A model generated the notes under the pieces. It made no database searches. It was not told the origin of the DNA and was given only the letters and a program-made list of their open reading frames with translations. 30,314 nt of DNA from a virus: IMG/VR virus record IMGVR_UViG_3300027974_000112, positions 1 to 30,314 of that record; one strand, written 5' to 3'. Position 1 is the stretch's first letter; the number at the start of each line of letters is the position of its first letter. Below are positions 1 through 8,072 of the stretch, piece after piece. The translations under genes and the position numbers were made by a program.

Positions 1-819
1 AGACCATCTTCCGTTTGAGTCAGTATCTAAGTCAAATATACCAGCAGTTGTTGTGCCAGCAGCAGCGCCGATTTCTGAATTGATGTAAATAGTTCTTACA
101 ACTTCTCTATTGATTTCCGCAAGGATTTCAGCAGACAGAATATTTGCAAGTTCTGTTTCAGCATCTAAACCATGGATTGCTTTTAAATCTTGTGCAAGTT
201 CCATAGTATATTCAGCTTTAAGGGCTCTTGATTTAGCAGTTACAGTCGATTTCTCGATTGAAAATGCCATTTCAGCAAAGCTATTTTGTTCTCTATCACC
301 TAGTGCTTCAGCAGCAGCAGTTGACATTCCAGTTCCAGTAGTATAAGTGCCAGCAGGGCTGTCATTTAATAATGCTGGGTTAGTTCCTGAATCAGCAGTA
401 GTTGAATAACCACCAATTGATGAACCACCTTTATTTCTTCCAGAATAGTCAGTATCAGCAGCATCAAATAATGCTTCTGAGCTTGACGCCTGTGATTGAT
501 ATTTTGCTCTCATAGCGAAGATCAGTCCAGTTGGACCAGTCATAGGCTGTACGCCTGCTATGTCGTATGCAATAAGATTTGGCATTGCTCTTCTTACTAA
601 AGAAATTAGGATTGGATCCCAATTTTGTATAGAAGTTGCATCAGTGCTGTTCATTGGAGCAGCTTCTGACATAAATGCTCTATCTTCTCTTAGTGCTCTC
701 TCTTGGTTTTCCAAGATAACAGCAGTAACCGCTCTTTTATAACTATCCGTAACTTTTGGGAGTTCTGGATGTTCAAGGACCGGTGCCCACTTTTTAACTA
801 ATTGTTCAGATAAGTACAT
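1..819 (-). CDS. 23: Major capsid protein gp23, N-terminal 273 residues (cut by left edge)
   Basis: This is the main hexamer-forming shell protein of T4-like heads. The frame is open from an ATG at 819 to base 1, so only the N-terminal part is present. The protein starts MYLSEQLVKKWAPVLEHP and contains the gp23-like stretches ILENQERALRED (residues 35-46) and QNWDPILISLVRRAMPNLIA (65-84). It directly follows gp22, as in T4. A GGGAGA ribosome-binding site overlaps the gp22 stop and there is no earlier in-frame ATG. T4 gp23 loses an N-terminal delta-peptide when cut by gp21. Here FMSE|AAP (after residue 52) looks like that site, which is an inference from the (I/L)xE rule. No exact late promoter box lies in the 18-base gap before it, so it is probably co-transcribed with gp22. 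Confidence 0.96.
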   Translation of the reverse strand, partial: MYLSEQLVKKWAPVLEHPELPKVTDSYKRAVTAVILENQERALREDRAFMSEAAPMNSTDATSIQNWDPILISLVRRAMPNLIAYDIAGVQPMTGPTGLIFAMRAKYQSQASSSEALFDAADTDYSGRNKGGSSIGGYSTTADSGTNPALLNDSPAGTYTTGTGMSTAAAEALGDREQNSFAEMAFSIEKSTVTAKSRALKAEYTMELAQDLKAIHGLDAETELANILSAEILAEINREVVRTIYINSEIGAAAGTTTAGIFDLDTDSNGRWS

Positions 820-837
820 ATCTTTTTTATTCTCCCT

Positions 838-1902
838 TTATTTTTTAAGACCCAATTTAATGGTATCTTTTGTTTTTGTGATAGCGGCCGTGTAAGCAGT
901 CATAGCGTTTGACAAATCTACGTGAGTAGTTTCGCCTTCGGCAACGTTATCTATTTCACTTTTAGATGAAATCTCTTTTGTTGAAAAGTAGGACTCTTTA
1001 ATAGTCGATACTTTTTTCTTAAACTCATCAGCATTAGAATACTCAATTTCTTCAGCTAACTTGTTAAACTTTTCTTTATTAGTATCTGGCAAGTCTTTAG
1101 ATACAGCATCTACTATATCTTGTCTTGTCAATTTACCAATTTCAGAATTTAATTTAACATTGTTCTCGATTTGCTCGTTCAATTTCTTGTTAAGCTCTTC
1201 GATTTTTGAAGCTTGATCTTCTAACACGTCATATTTTTCGTCTGGTACGTTTATGTAATGATCTTCAAATAATTTTTTAAGACCAGTGATAAAGTCCTCA
1301 GCGATTTCACCTTTGATACCTCGCTCAACAGCAAGTTCGTTTGATTTCATCCATTCCTCAACAACATAGTTTAGGTATGAATCTACTTTTTCAACGAGTT
1401 CTGCTTTTGTAGCATCAATATTTTCTTTAAGTTTTTTAGCATAACCTGATTCCATTTTTGATTTTTCTGTTTTCAATTTTGATTTGATAGCAGCTTCAAA
1501 AATAGTTGCAGCTTTTGCTTTAAATTCTTCAGTTAATTTTTCATCTCCGATTAATGCTTTCACATCATCAGAAACGTCAATAACTTCTTCTTGTTCTGTT
1601 TCTTCGACTTTTAACGTTTCGCCTGGAGTTGCGACTTTAGTAACACCAGCTTCTGTGTCTGGTTTTTTACTAGCGTCAACATCTGCAGCTTTTGCGTTTT
1701 GTGCGTCAGAAACTTTTTTATTATTTTTTGTAGCGTCAGGATTGCTGTCAGTTGCTTTCACAACCGCTGCCCCTAAATCTTGTGCTTCGTTAGAAAGCTT
1801 AGTAGGTTCAGCTGCTACAGCATTCTTTTTTGGAGCATCAGCAATAGTGTCTTGTTCTACTATTGTTTCTGCTTTGACTTCTACTTGTTTTTCTGTAGCC
1901 AT
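838..1902 (-). CDS. 22: Prohead core scaffolding protein gp22
   Basis: This protein forms the internal scaffold of the prohead and is degraded by gp21 during maturation. It is identified by its place between gp21 and gp23 and by its charged, helical, coiled-coil body. That body runs from about residue 115 (VKALIGDEKLTEEFKAKAA) to the end and includes KIEELNKKLNEQIENNVKL. At 354 residues it is longer than T4 gp22 (about 269). The excess is a low-complexity N-terminal tail of about 105 residues rich in Ala, Lys, Glu, Asp and Thr that looks disordered. An exact late promoter box lies 55 bases upstream, and GGAGA precedes the ATG. Confidence 0.9.
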   Translation of the reverse strand: MATEKQVEVKAETIVEQDTIADAPKKNAVAAEPTKLSNEAQDLGAAVVKATDSNPDATKNNKKVSDAQNAKAADVDASKKPDTEAGVTKVATPGETLKVEETEQEEVIDVSDDVKALIGDEKLTEEFKAKAATIFEAAIKSKLKTEKSKMESGYAKKLKENIDATKAELVEKVDSYLNYVVEEWMKSNELAVERGIKGEIAEDFITGLKKLFEDHYINVPDEKYDVLEDQASKIEELNKKLNEQIENNVKLNSEIGKLTRQDIVDAVSKDLPDTNKEKFNKLAEEIEYSNADEFKKKVSTIKESYFSTKEISSKSEIDNVAEGETTHVDLSNAMTAYTAAITKTKDTIKLGLKK

Positions 1903-1957
1903 TTGAGAAATCTCCTTTATATTAATTGCAATTAAAATATCTCTCTTTTAATAATGA

Positions 1958-1965
1958 TATTTATA
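1958..1965 (-). promoter_or_regulatory. T4-type late promoter box upstream of gp22
   Basis: The minus strand reads TATAAATA exactly, 55 bases before the gp22 ATG and beyond the gp21 stop. The motif is the -10 element recognised by the T4 late sigma factor gp55. It would drive gp22 and probably gp23. Confidence 0.75.
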
Positions 1966-1981
1966 ATTTGTTGATTTTCTA

Positions 1982-2626
1982 TTATAATTTACTTAAAAAA
2001 TCCTTGAATACACTAGCCTTTTTCTCTGCTAAATCAAGTCTTTTTGTCTTAATTAATTCTTGTTTCCAAGATTCTACATCTTGTTCTATAAGAATACCGT
2101 TGTTCCATACCCATTCTTTTGTTTCCATAATGCCTTGTACGAAGGCCTCCGGAGCAGATGGGTCTGCCACAATGTCAGCGGCCGTTGCTAAGTAAAAATC
2201 TTCTCCTACAAAGTTTTGACCGTTTTTCTGTACTAAGGAACCCATACCTCTTGATGACACGCCTAGTTTAGCGCCTTCATCTATAAGACTTTTTACGATC
2301 TTACCGTATGGAGTGTCCATAATTTTTGCTTCACCTATGAAATTTTTTCCTTCTGGATACAACTTCTTAATCATATGTGATACTCTTTCTAAGTTCACAG
2401 TTGGTCCTTCTGGATGGCCTAGTTCGCCGAATGCTCTATTTTGATTGATAAATTCTTTATTATATCTTTTGACTTCTTTCATTAAAACGCCGCTTGGATA
2501 AACTCTACCATTACGGTTCTTAATGTCAGCTTGTAAGAATATACCTTTAATTGAGTAATTTTTCTTACCGTCTTTTTCTTCTACGATATACGTAGCATCG
2601 TTAATTTCTTCTCTTATAAGTTTCAT
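1982..2626 (-). CDS. 21: Prohead core protease gp21
   Basis: This is the serine protease that digests the scaffold and trims capsid proteins during head maturation. The 214-residue length matches T4 gp21 (about 212). Diagnostic motifs are NRNGRVYPSGVLMKEVKRYN (residues 37-56), AFGELGHPEGP with the likely catalytic His71, and LGVSSRGMGS with the likely catalytic Ser at 124 or 125. It sits directly before gp22 and gp23, its main substrates. An exact late promoter box lies only 15 bases before the ATG, followed by a GAGAGAG ribosome-binding stretch. The family call is very secure; the catalytic residue assignment is by analogy. Confidence 0.97.
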   Translation of the reverse strand: MKLIREEINDATYIVEEKDGKKNYSIKGIFLQADIKNRNGRVYPSGVLMKEVKRYNKEFINQNRAFGELGHPEGPTVNLERVSHMIKKLYPEGKNFIGEAKIMDTPYGKIVKSLIDEGAKLGVSSRGMGSLVQKNGQNFVGEDFYLATAADIVADPSAPEAFVQGIMETKEWVWNNGILIEQDVESWKQELIKTKRLDLAEKKASVFKDFLSKL

Positions 2627-2641
2627 AGTTCTCTCTCTTAC

Positions 2642-2649
2642 TATTTATA
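2642..2649 (-). promoter_or_regulatory. T4-type late promoter box upstream of gp21
   Basis: The minus strand carries TATAAATAG just after the stop of the preceding gene, 15 bases before the gp21 ATG. The predicted leader is only about 10 bases, most of it the GAGAGAG ribosome-binding stretch. Confidence 0.75.
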
Positions 2650-2650
2650 A

Positions 2651-3043
2651 TTATCTAAACTCTATTACTAAAGAATAATTATCTCCTGTTGCAAAGTTTT
2701 TAGTTGATAATAATACATCACCAGTTGGTGTGGTTGCATTATTTGGTATCTCATTACCAGCTGTTCTGAAGTCAAAAAATCCTTGACCTGAAAGTAACAA
2801 TGCTGTTGCATCTGTTACACCGTCCCATTTTAATTCAACTGCTGATTTAGCGTTAGCTGTATTTACTGAATAATAAACCTTACTAATTTTTCTATTACCA
2901 TCTTCAGTCATAAAAGTAGTGTTTGAAGCATCTACTTTCAATACATCTGTTTCGCCGGTACCATCAGATAAATTTGTTAATTTAATCACAAATTTTACAC
3001 CTGATGTATCAGTTATTGTTTGCGTTGTTACTATGTCTGCCAT
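2651..3043 (-). CDS. Small virion-type protein upstream of gp21
   Basis: This 130-residue protein is rich in Thr, Ser, Asn and alternating hydrophobic residues, which suggests an all-beta fold. It has no signal peptide or membrane segment. It lies 6 bases after its 125-residue neighbour (3050-3427) and before gp21. The two share a loose layout: KVYYSV...VELKWDGVTDATALLLSGQ here lines up with HITHIN...VWLQFKGSSSDVDAIVIAG there, and both end in a hydrophobic strand. Its position inside the head-gene block suggests a head-associated or decoration protein. That is an inference from context, since no named family was recognised. T4 has no gene at this point. Confidence 0.8.
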   Translation of the reverse strand: MADIVTTQTITDTSGVKFVIKLTNLSDGTGETDVLKVDASNTTFMTEDGNRKISKVYYSVNTANAKSAVELKWDGVTDATALLLSGQGFFDFRTAGNEIPNNATTPTGDVLLSTKNFATGDNYSLVIEFR

Positions 3044-3049
3044 AATTTA

Positions 3050-3427
3050 TTATTCGTTCTCAGCAAACCCTATTTTTTGTAGAGTTAATAAAATATATCC
3101 TGAAGCAGCATTACTAATGGCCTCAATATCACCGCCTGTTGCACCTGCGTTTGTAGCTGTATTTTTAATTACAGCACCGTAATAAGTATTTGCACCTGCA
3201 ATAACAATTGCGTCTACATCAGAAGATGAGCCTTTAAATTGTAACCACACACGACCTAGAGCAATACCGTGATTGATATGTGTAATGTGTAATTTTGCAC
3301 CGTTATTGTAACCACTCAAAGCACTTGCATCAACAGCGTTTGCAGTCGTAGCAGTATCAGCGTCAAAGTTTAGTAACACTTTGGCGTGTGTTTTTGTATC
3401 AGATAAAATTGTTGTAAATATTGCCAT
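3050..3427 (-). CDS. Small virion-type protein between prohead core genes and gp21
   Basis: This 125-residue protein starts MAIFTTILSDTKTHAKVLLN and looks all-beta, with no membrane segment. It is the first of two adjacent, loosely similar small proteins inserted between the gp67/gp68 region and gp21. Tight spacing to both sides (7 bases upstream, 6 downstream) implies co-transcription from the late promoter in front of the gp67-like gene. A structural or decoration role in the head is the most economical guess, but nothing in the sequence proves it. Confidence 0.8.
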   Translation of the reverse strand: MAIFTTILSDTKTHAKVLLNFDADTATTANAVDASALSGYNNGAKLHITHINHGIALGRVWLQFKGSSSDVDAIVIAGANTYYGAVIKNTATNAGATGGDIEAISNAASGYILLTLQKIGFAENE

Positions 3428-3434
3428 AGTTCCT

Positions 3435-3680
3435 TTAAACTCCTATTTGTTCGTTTATTTCTTTGTCAAAATATTTTTCAATATCTTCTTTTTTTATATT
3501 ACGAGATGCCACAACTTTTTCTATGGCTTTATCAAATCGTTTTAACACGTCTGTTTGTTCTGTTTCAATTAATCTATAAATCTCTTTAATAGCTTCTTTC
3601 ATAACAGGCGTTAATTCTTTGTAGGACTTTGAATCCAAAAGATTAGTTTCTTTTAATATATTACTAATCTTGTTTTTCAT
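3435..3680 (-). CDS. Probable prohead core protein at the gp68 position
   Basis: This 81-residue protein is highly charged and helical, starting MKNKISNILKETNLLDSKSY. It has no Cys and no membrane segment. Its start overlaps the end of the gp67-like gene by 17 bases, a sign of translational coupling. In T4 the order is 20-67-68-21, and gp68 is a small charged prohead core component. The gp68 idea rests on position, size and composition only; I see no distinctive sequence motif linking it to T4 gp68. Confidence 0.7.
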   Translation of the reverse strand: MKNKISNILKETNLLDSKSYKELTPVMKEAIKEIYRLIETEQTDVLKRFDKAIEKVVASRNIKKEDIEKYFDKEINEQIGV

Positions 3681-3906
3681 TTACAACAGGTTCCGTTTTA
3701 GGTGCCGGGTCTGCAATTACAGGCTTTGGATCACTGTGTGCTTCTGCTTCAATTTGTCCTTGAAACAATACACCAGCTAATTCTTTTCTTTTTGCCTCTA
3801 AAGCATCTCCAACTTTATCTCTTAAAGCATCTTTAAATGCTTCGCCAGCTTCAGCTGCTTGTCCTAATGACAATTTGTCAATAAAATTTTTAACTTGTTC
3901 ACTCAT
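3664..3906 (-). CDS. 67: Prohead core protein, gp67-like
   Basis: This 80-residue protein lies immediately after the portal gene, as gp67 does in T4. Residues 15-46, including AFKDALRDKVGDALEAKRKE, are typical of the gp67-type core proteins of marine T4-like phages. The C-terminal third is acidic and Pro-rich. In T4, gp67 is an essential scaffold component cleaved to internal peptides by gp21. An exact late promoter box lies 17 bases upstream and TGGAGA precedes the ATG. Confidence 0.8.
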   Translation of the reverse strand: MSEQVKNFIDKLSLGQAAEAGEAFKDALRDKVGDALEAKRKELAGVLFQGQIEAEAHSDPKPVIADPAPKTEPVVNEKQD

Positions 3907-3923
3907 TTTTTCTCCATTTGTTA

Positions 3924-3931
3924 TATTTATA
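3924..3931 (-). promoter_or_regulatory. T4-type late promoter box upstream of the gp67-like gene
   Basis: TATAAATA on the minus strand overlaps the last codons of the portal gene and ends 17 bases before the gp67-like ATG. It probably drives the small genes between 3906 and 2651. Confidence 0.72.
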
Positions 3932-5447
3932 ATAAAGTTTCAGTTTTCTTAGGTGTTTCTGTACCACCTAAAGAGTCCATACCTGCAGGTTCATAAGGGC
4001 CTTCTTTACTTATTTGTCTATCTAAATCTTTAATCTCTTTTTCAGACTGTTTAAAAACAAATTTTCTAATGTATTCTTGTGAAAAATACTTACCTACATA
4101 CTTTTCTAAACCATCAGCCAAAGCAACACGTTCTTTTAACATTTCACTTTCTTTTAATTCAGCAAAGTGACCATCTTGTAAAAAGTCGTACTGAATATTA
4201 GATTGTATTACAGGCCAATCATCTATAGATATTACACCTTTTAATACTAACTGTGTCTTTAAAAAATCATTAAATAGTTCAGTAAATTTCTTTCTTAATC
4301 TTTGAACAAACTTAGTAAACTTTAATTCATCTCTTGTAATTTCTGTAGAACGGCCCATACTAAAACCTGTAGCTGGTTCTAATCTACTTACTGGTACATT
4401 TAAAGAACGATAAAGTTTTTTTTGGAAATATTCTATGTCGGCCATTTCTCCTAAATTTTGGCCACCAGGTAGAGTAGTAATATCTGTTCCTCTTCCACCT
4501 TCTCTTGTTGGTAACCAATAATCTTCCAACATATTCATATAACTTCTATCGTCCCTAATTTCTCCTGTGTTGGCATCATAGACAAGTTTATTTCTATAAC
4601 GTGCCATTACATCTCTTAAATATTGTTCTGCCTTTTGTTTAGGTAGATTACCAACATCTATTTTGAAAATTCTTCTTTCAGGTGCTCTTGCTATACGATA
4701 GATAACAACAGCATCTTCAATCATACGTAATTGATTTACTGGTTTAATTGCCTTATGTAAATAAGACAATATCATATTTTTGTTTTGATCTACTAGACCT
4801 GAAGAACAAAATGCAATTGTATCGGCTGCAATTCTTACACCTGAACCTGATGTTGAACCTGCAACACCTTTTTCATTAAACATAAAGTATTCTTCGTAAT
4901 CATTTGTAAGAGATAAATCTACAGTGCTTCTCATCTTCTTAAGCTCTCTTACTTTTTTAATTTTTCTAGGATCAATATAACGTAATTCAGTTATACCGTT
5001 TTTAGGTGTTTCTCTATCAATAATCTTTTGATAAAATATTCTACCATCAACATACCATCTTTTAAATATCTCAAAACCTTTTGTACTAAAATTCATTAAT
5101 TTAAGTACAGTTAAAAATTCTTCGTCTATTCTTTTCTTAACTTCGTTACCAAAAGGTATATTTTCTAATGTAACTCTTACAGAATCTTTTTCTTCACTAG
5201 AAACAATTGCTTCGTTGCAAATATCTTCTATTGCTTGGTCACATTCTGGATGTAATGAAATTTCTCTATATCGTCTTACAAGGTCGGCTTCGTTCTTAGC
5301 CGTTCCTTCCATATCAAGGTACGAACCAAAATACCCTCCAGCAGCGACGGTTGTTGTACCGTCGTCTGCTTGAGGTGTAGTAAAGTTTTGTTTCGGATCT
5401 TGCTCTTGTTTTTTACGGGTTATTGAAAACCCAAACAGATCAGCCAT
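3927..5447 (-). CDS. 20: Portal vertex protein gp20
   Basis: This protein forms the dodecameric ring through which DNA enters the head and to which neck and tail attach. It also nucleates prohead assembly. The 506 residues compare with about 524 in T4. Recognisable gp20 stretches are SLHPECDQAIEDICNEAIVS (residues 65-84), YVDGRIFYQKIIDRE, LRYIDPRKIKKVRE and the region around DYWLPTREGGRGT followed by the LPGGQNLGEM motif. These are the regions used for marine g20 surveys. The gene lies between gp19 and gp67 as in T4. GAGGA precedes the ATG, and no exact TATAAATA is found immediately upstream. Confidence 0.97.
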   Translation of the reverse strand: MADLFGFSITRKKQEQDPKQNFTTPQADDGTTTVAAGGYFGSYLDMEGTAKNEADLVRRYREISLHPECDQAIEDICNEAIVSSEEKDSVRVTLENIPFGNEVKKRIDEEFLTVLKLMNFSTKGFEIFKRWYVDGRIFYQKIIDRETPKNGITELRYIDPRKIKKVRELKKMRSTVDLSLTNDYEEYFMFNEKGVAGSTSGSGVRIAADTIAFCSSGLVDQNKNMILSYLHKAIKPVNQLRMIEDAVVIYRIARAPERRIFKIDVGNLPKQKAEQYLRDVMARYRNKLVYDANTGEIRDDRSYMNMLEDYWLPTREGGRGTDITTLPGGQNLGEMADIEYFQKKLYRSLNVPVSRLEPATGFSMGRSTEITRDELKFTKFVQRLRKKFTELFNDFLKTQLVLKGVISIDDWPVIQSNIQYDFLQDGHFAELKESEMLKERVALADGLEKYVGKYFSQEYIRKFVFKQSEKEIKDLDRQISKEGPYEPAGMDSLGGTETPKKTETLL

Positions 5448-5481
5448 AATTTATATTCCTCTACTACTACTTATATAAGTT

Positions 5482-6009
5482 TTAAGTAGTCGTATTTGTT
5501 TCAAAATACTGATAAGCAAAAGTTACAACAAACTGTTCAATCGCTGTTTGTTCGTCATACGTTAAATCAATAGCGCCGATTTCTTTTGGAAAAGCACCTC
5601 TTAGTGTATATGATTTAACAGTATTACCGTTACGATCTAAGTGGTCAATAAATGCGTCCACTTGATAGTCAGCAGGATTTGTTAATCCTTCATTGTCTGT
5701 CATATTGTTGATACCATTTTGCCATCTTTCAAAAGCATTTCTTACTTTGAAGTTTGTATCGTTATAAACTGTAACGGTCCAATCTGCAAATGTTCTATCT
5801 CCTGCAATCTTAATTGATCGTCCTCTAAACTTAACGTCAACTTCACCGATTGTCATAGCAGGTATAGAAGTTGCTCTACATAAGAAAGCCAGATCTTCTA
5901 TTTCGCCACCAACTTGAGCGTAACCAGGAAAAGGCATTACTACCTTAAACTGATTGGCACGAGCGCCTCCGCCAGCAAGTTTAGCTTTGAAGTCATTAAT
6001 GTTTGCCAT
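5482..6009 (-). CDS. 19: Tail tube protein gp19
   Basis: This is the subunit of the inner tail tube that polymerises on the baseplate and channels DNA. The 175 residues compare with about 163 in T4. Typical stretches are RANQFKVVMPFPGYAQ near the N-terminus, CRATSIPAMTIGEVDVKFRG (residues 44-63) and the C-terminal LTYDEQTAIEQFVVTFAYQY. It follows the sheath gene by 22 bases with AGGAG before the ATG, so it is probably read from the same late transcript. Confidence 0.96.
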   Translation of the reverse strand: MANINDFKAKLAGGGARANQFKVVMPFPGYAQVGGEIEDLAFLCRATSIPAMTIGEVDVKFRGRSIKIAGDRTFADWTVTVYNDTNFKVRNAFERWQNGINNMTDNEGLTNPADYQVDAFIDHLDRNGNTVKSYTLRGAFPKEIGAIDLTYDEQTAIEQFVVTFAYQYFETNTTT

Positions 6010-6031
6010 TTTTTATTCTCCTATTCTAAAA

Positions 6032-7954
6032 TTACCCAGCTACTTCTTCAAAAGAAACGCCAGTTCTTGTTGCTACAAATTGTAAAGTAATGAAGTTAAT
6101 GCTTCTAGCAGGTTTTACAAAAATCTCCGCTATGAATTCATTTCTATCAATTACTTCGCCTGTGTTATTAGTTTCATCACACACTACTAAAAAGTCTGTG
6201 ATACCACGTCTGCCTTGTACTTCTCGTAAGAATGGCTCAACGATATTTCTAAAGTTTGCTCTAGTAAACTCGTCGTTAAATTCAAACAATTGGAATTTAG
6301 AAGCAGTAGAGATTGCTTTTTCTAAAACAATAAACAATCTACGTACATTGATTCTATCAAAAGCAGATGGAGCACTCAATCCAGTTTTATCACCGAAAAG
6401 AACTGTACCTTGTCCAGGAAAAGTAACGACTGCGTTAACTCTATTTCTGTATAGGTCATCTCTTTGTGTTTTATTTGGATTGAAAGCTAACTTAACCGCA
6501 CCTCTAATAGTACCTCTATTAAAGCCAGCTGGTGAATACCAACTGTCGGCAATTAAATCAGTTCTTGCTGATAAACCAGCAATATCTCCGTTTAACGGTA
6601 CAAATCTGTACACGTCATTGTATCTGTCATACTGATATTTGTAACCACTGTCAAATACAACATAAGAAGAAGAACGTATTGAGTTATAAAAACCTACTAC
6701 GTTACTTGTTTGTGTATTTGCGTTTGCCACGTTAACAACATCTGTTCTTCTAGGCGATACAAAAGCAACTGCATCTTTTCTATCTTCTGCAATTGATATT
6801 ACATTATCTACGTGAGTAGCATCGCCTGAACCAGCAATAATTAAACCTACATCCACTGTTTCAGAATCTAGGAATTTTTCGTATGCTGTTTTCTTTTGTG
6901 CAATTGTAACAGCTGAACCATCAGAACCACTTTGTAAAGAAGTTAATGTTGGTGTTGATACTGCTGTATAAGTTGTACCTGATGCAGTATTACCCCAGTT
7001 AGATCCACCAGAATTATGATCCATCCAATATACATACTTTGATCTTGTCTGTATTACTGTTGGATAATAATTTGTGTCACCTTGTGGTGATTTTGCATCT
7101 GAAGCTTTAGAAAGTTTTTGATAAACTTCTAATACTGTATTTGCTGTACCTGAAATTCCACCATCTTCATCTACTACTATTACGTGGATTTCATCATTTG
7201 ATCCACCTTTTGAAGTAGCGTATGGCGAAGTTCCTGGAGCGCCAGCAACTTGATCGTAAAATCTCCATCTACGTCTTATGTTACTGTTTATAACTACATC
7301 TCTTTGTAATCCACCTGTACCTGAAGGATGTCTTACGATAGTTATTACGTTAGTTGATTTAGCAGTAACTCTATACTCGTGACCGTCGTTGTAATCACTT
7401 GTAGAAGCTGTAGTAGAAAAATTAATAATATCACCTACGGCGATATTTGTTCCACTTGTAACTGTTACTGAAGTTGCACCTGCTACTGCAGCTGTACCTA
7501 AAGTTGTTACTACTGTTGTTTCGTATGCAGCTGCTGAAGGACATATAGAAACAAGTAAATTGTTTCCCCAAGCGCCTGCTGTTCTAGCAGCCCACTCGCC
7601 AACTGATCCTTGGCCTGTTGCAAAGTTATTAATATAATCTGTTTCGTTCTTTATAACAAAAGCACTGCCGGAAGCAACTGCGTTTGCTATTGAAGAATTT
7701 TGTGCTCGTACTACTCTTAATGCGTTAGAGTATTGTAAGAAATTGGCAGCACTAAAAAAATCCTCAAAGTTATTTGAGTCTGGCTTACCAAACGTTTCTA
7801 CTAACTCTTGTTCGCTAGAAACCGTTACGATTTCATCTAAAGGACCTTTTCTAAACTCTCCTGCAAAAGCACCAACTGACGTTGATACTGCTGGAATAAT
7901 TCTTGTTAGGTCTCTTTCCTGTACGAGAACACCTGGTGATACTTGAAATGCCAT
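6032..7954 (-). CDS. 18: Contractile tail sheath protein gp18
   Basis: This is the contractile sheath subunit. Its N-terminus, MAFQVSPGVLVQERDLTRII, is the classic gp18 start. The C-terminal region with TKFQLF-type sequence, FLREVQGRRGITDFLVVCDE and INFITLQFVATRTGVSFEE is the conserved sheath core involved in tube contact and subunit linkage. The 640 residues compare with about 659 in T4. The middle third is rich in Thr, Ser and Gly and is the variable, surface-facing part. A late promoter box lies 94 bases upstream and AAGGAG precedes the ATG, suiting a protein needed in high copy number. Confidence 0.97.
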   Translation of the reverse strand: MAFQVSPGVLVQERDLTRIIPAVSTSVGAFAGEFRKGPLDEIVTVSSEQELVETFGKPDSNNFEDFFSAANFLQYSNALRVVRAQNSSIANAVASGSAFVIKNETDYINNFATGQGSVGEWAARTAGAWGNNLLVSICPSAAAYETTVVTTLGTAAVAGATSVTVTSGTNIAVGDIINFSTTASTSDYNDGHEYRVTAKSTNVITIVRHPSGTGGLQRDVVINSNIRRRWRFYDQVAGAPGTSPYATSKGGSNDEIHVIVVDEDGGISGTANTVLEVYQKLSKASDAKSPQGDTNYYPTVIQTRSKYVYWMDHNSGGSNWGNTASGTTYTAVSTPTLTSLQSGSDGSAVTIAQKKTAYEKFLDSETVDVGLIIAGSGDATHVDNVISIAEDRKDAVAFVSPRRTDVVNVANANTQTSNVVGFYNSIRSSSYVVFDSGYKYQYDRYNDVYRFVPLNGDIAGLSARTDLIADSWYSPAGFNRGTIRGAVKLAFNPNKTQRDDLYRNRVNAVVTFPGQGTVLFGDKTGLSAPSAFDRINVRRLFIVLEKAISTASKFQLFEFNDEFTRANFRNIVEPFLREVQGRRGITDFLVVCDETNNTGEVIDRNEFIAEIFVKPARSINFITLQFVATRTGVSFEEVAG

Positions 7955-8048
7955 TTTGGTTTTCTCCTTTTTATAAATTAGCTAATTGTTTCATATAGTC
8001 CAACTGTCGTATTATTCATACGCCCATAGTCAAAATTTCATATACATC

Positions 8049-8056
8049 TATTTATA
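8049..8056 (-). promoter_or_regulatory. T4-type late promoter box upstream of gp18
   Basis: An exact TATAAATA lies on the minus strand in the 118-base gap between gp17 and gp18, giving a leader of roughly 85-90 bases. This is the longest leader among the boxes found here. Confidence 0.75.
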
Positions 8057-8072
8057 AAATGCGTATTTTGTA

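Noticed and set aside
1484-1906. 140-codon open frame on the plus strand opposite gp22
   Set aside because: It is the mirror of the Ala/Lys/Thr-rich, low-stop coding strand of gp22. There is no ribosome-binding site or family resemblance, and no plus-strand gene exists elsewhere in the window.
6090-6635. 181-codon open frame on the plus strand opposite gp18
   Set aside because: gp18 on the other strand is certain. The plus-strand translation has no recognisable domain and its composition is that of an antisense shadow.
7978-8019. 13-residue open frame (MNNTTVGLYETIS) in the leader of gp18
   Set aside because: There is no convincing ribosome-binding site and the frame is too short to separate from chance in AT-rich DNA.
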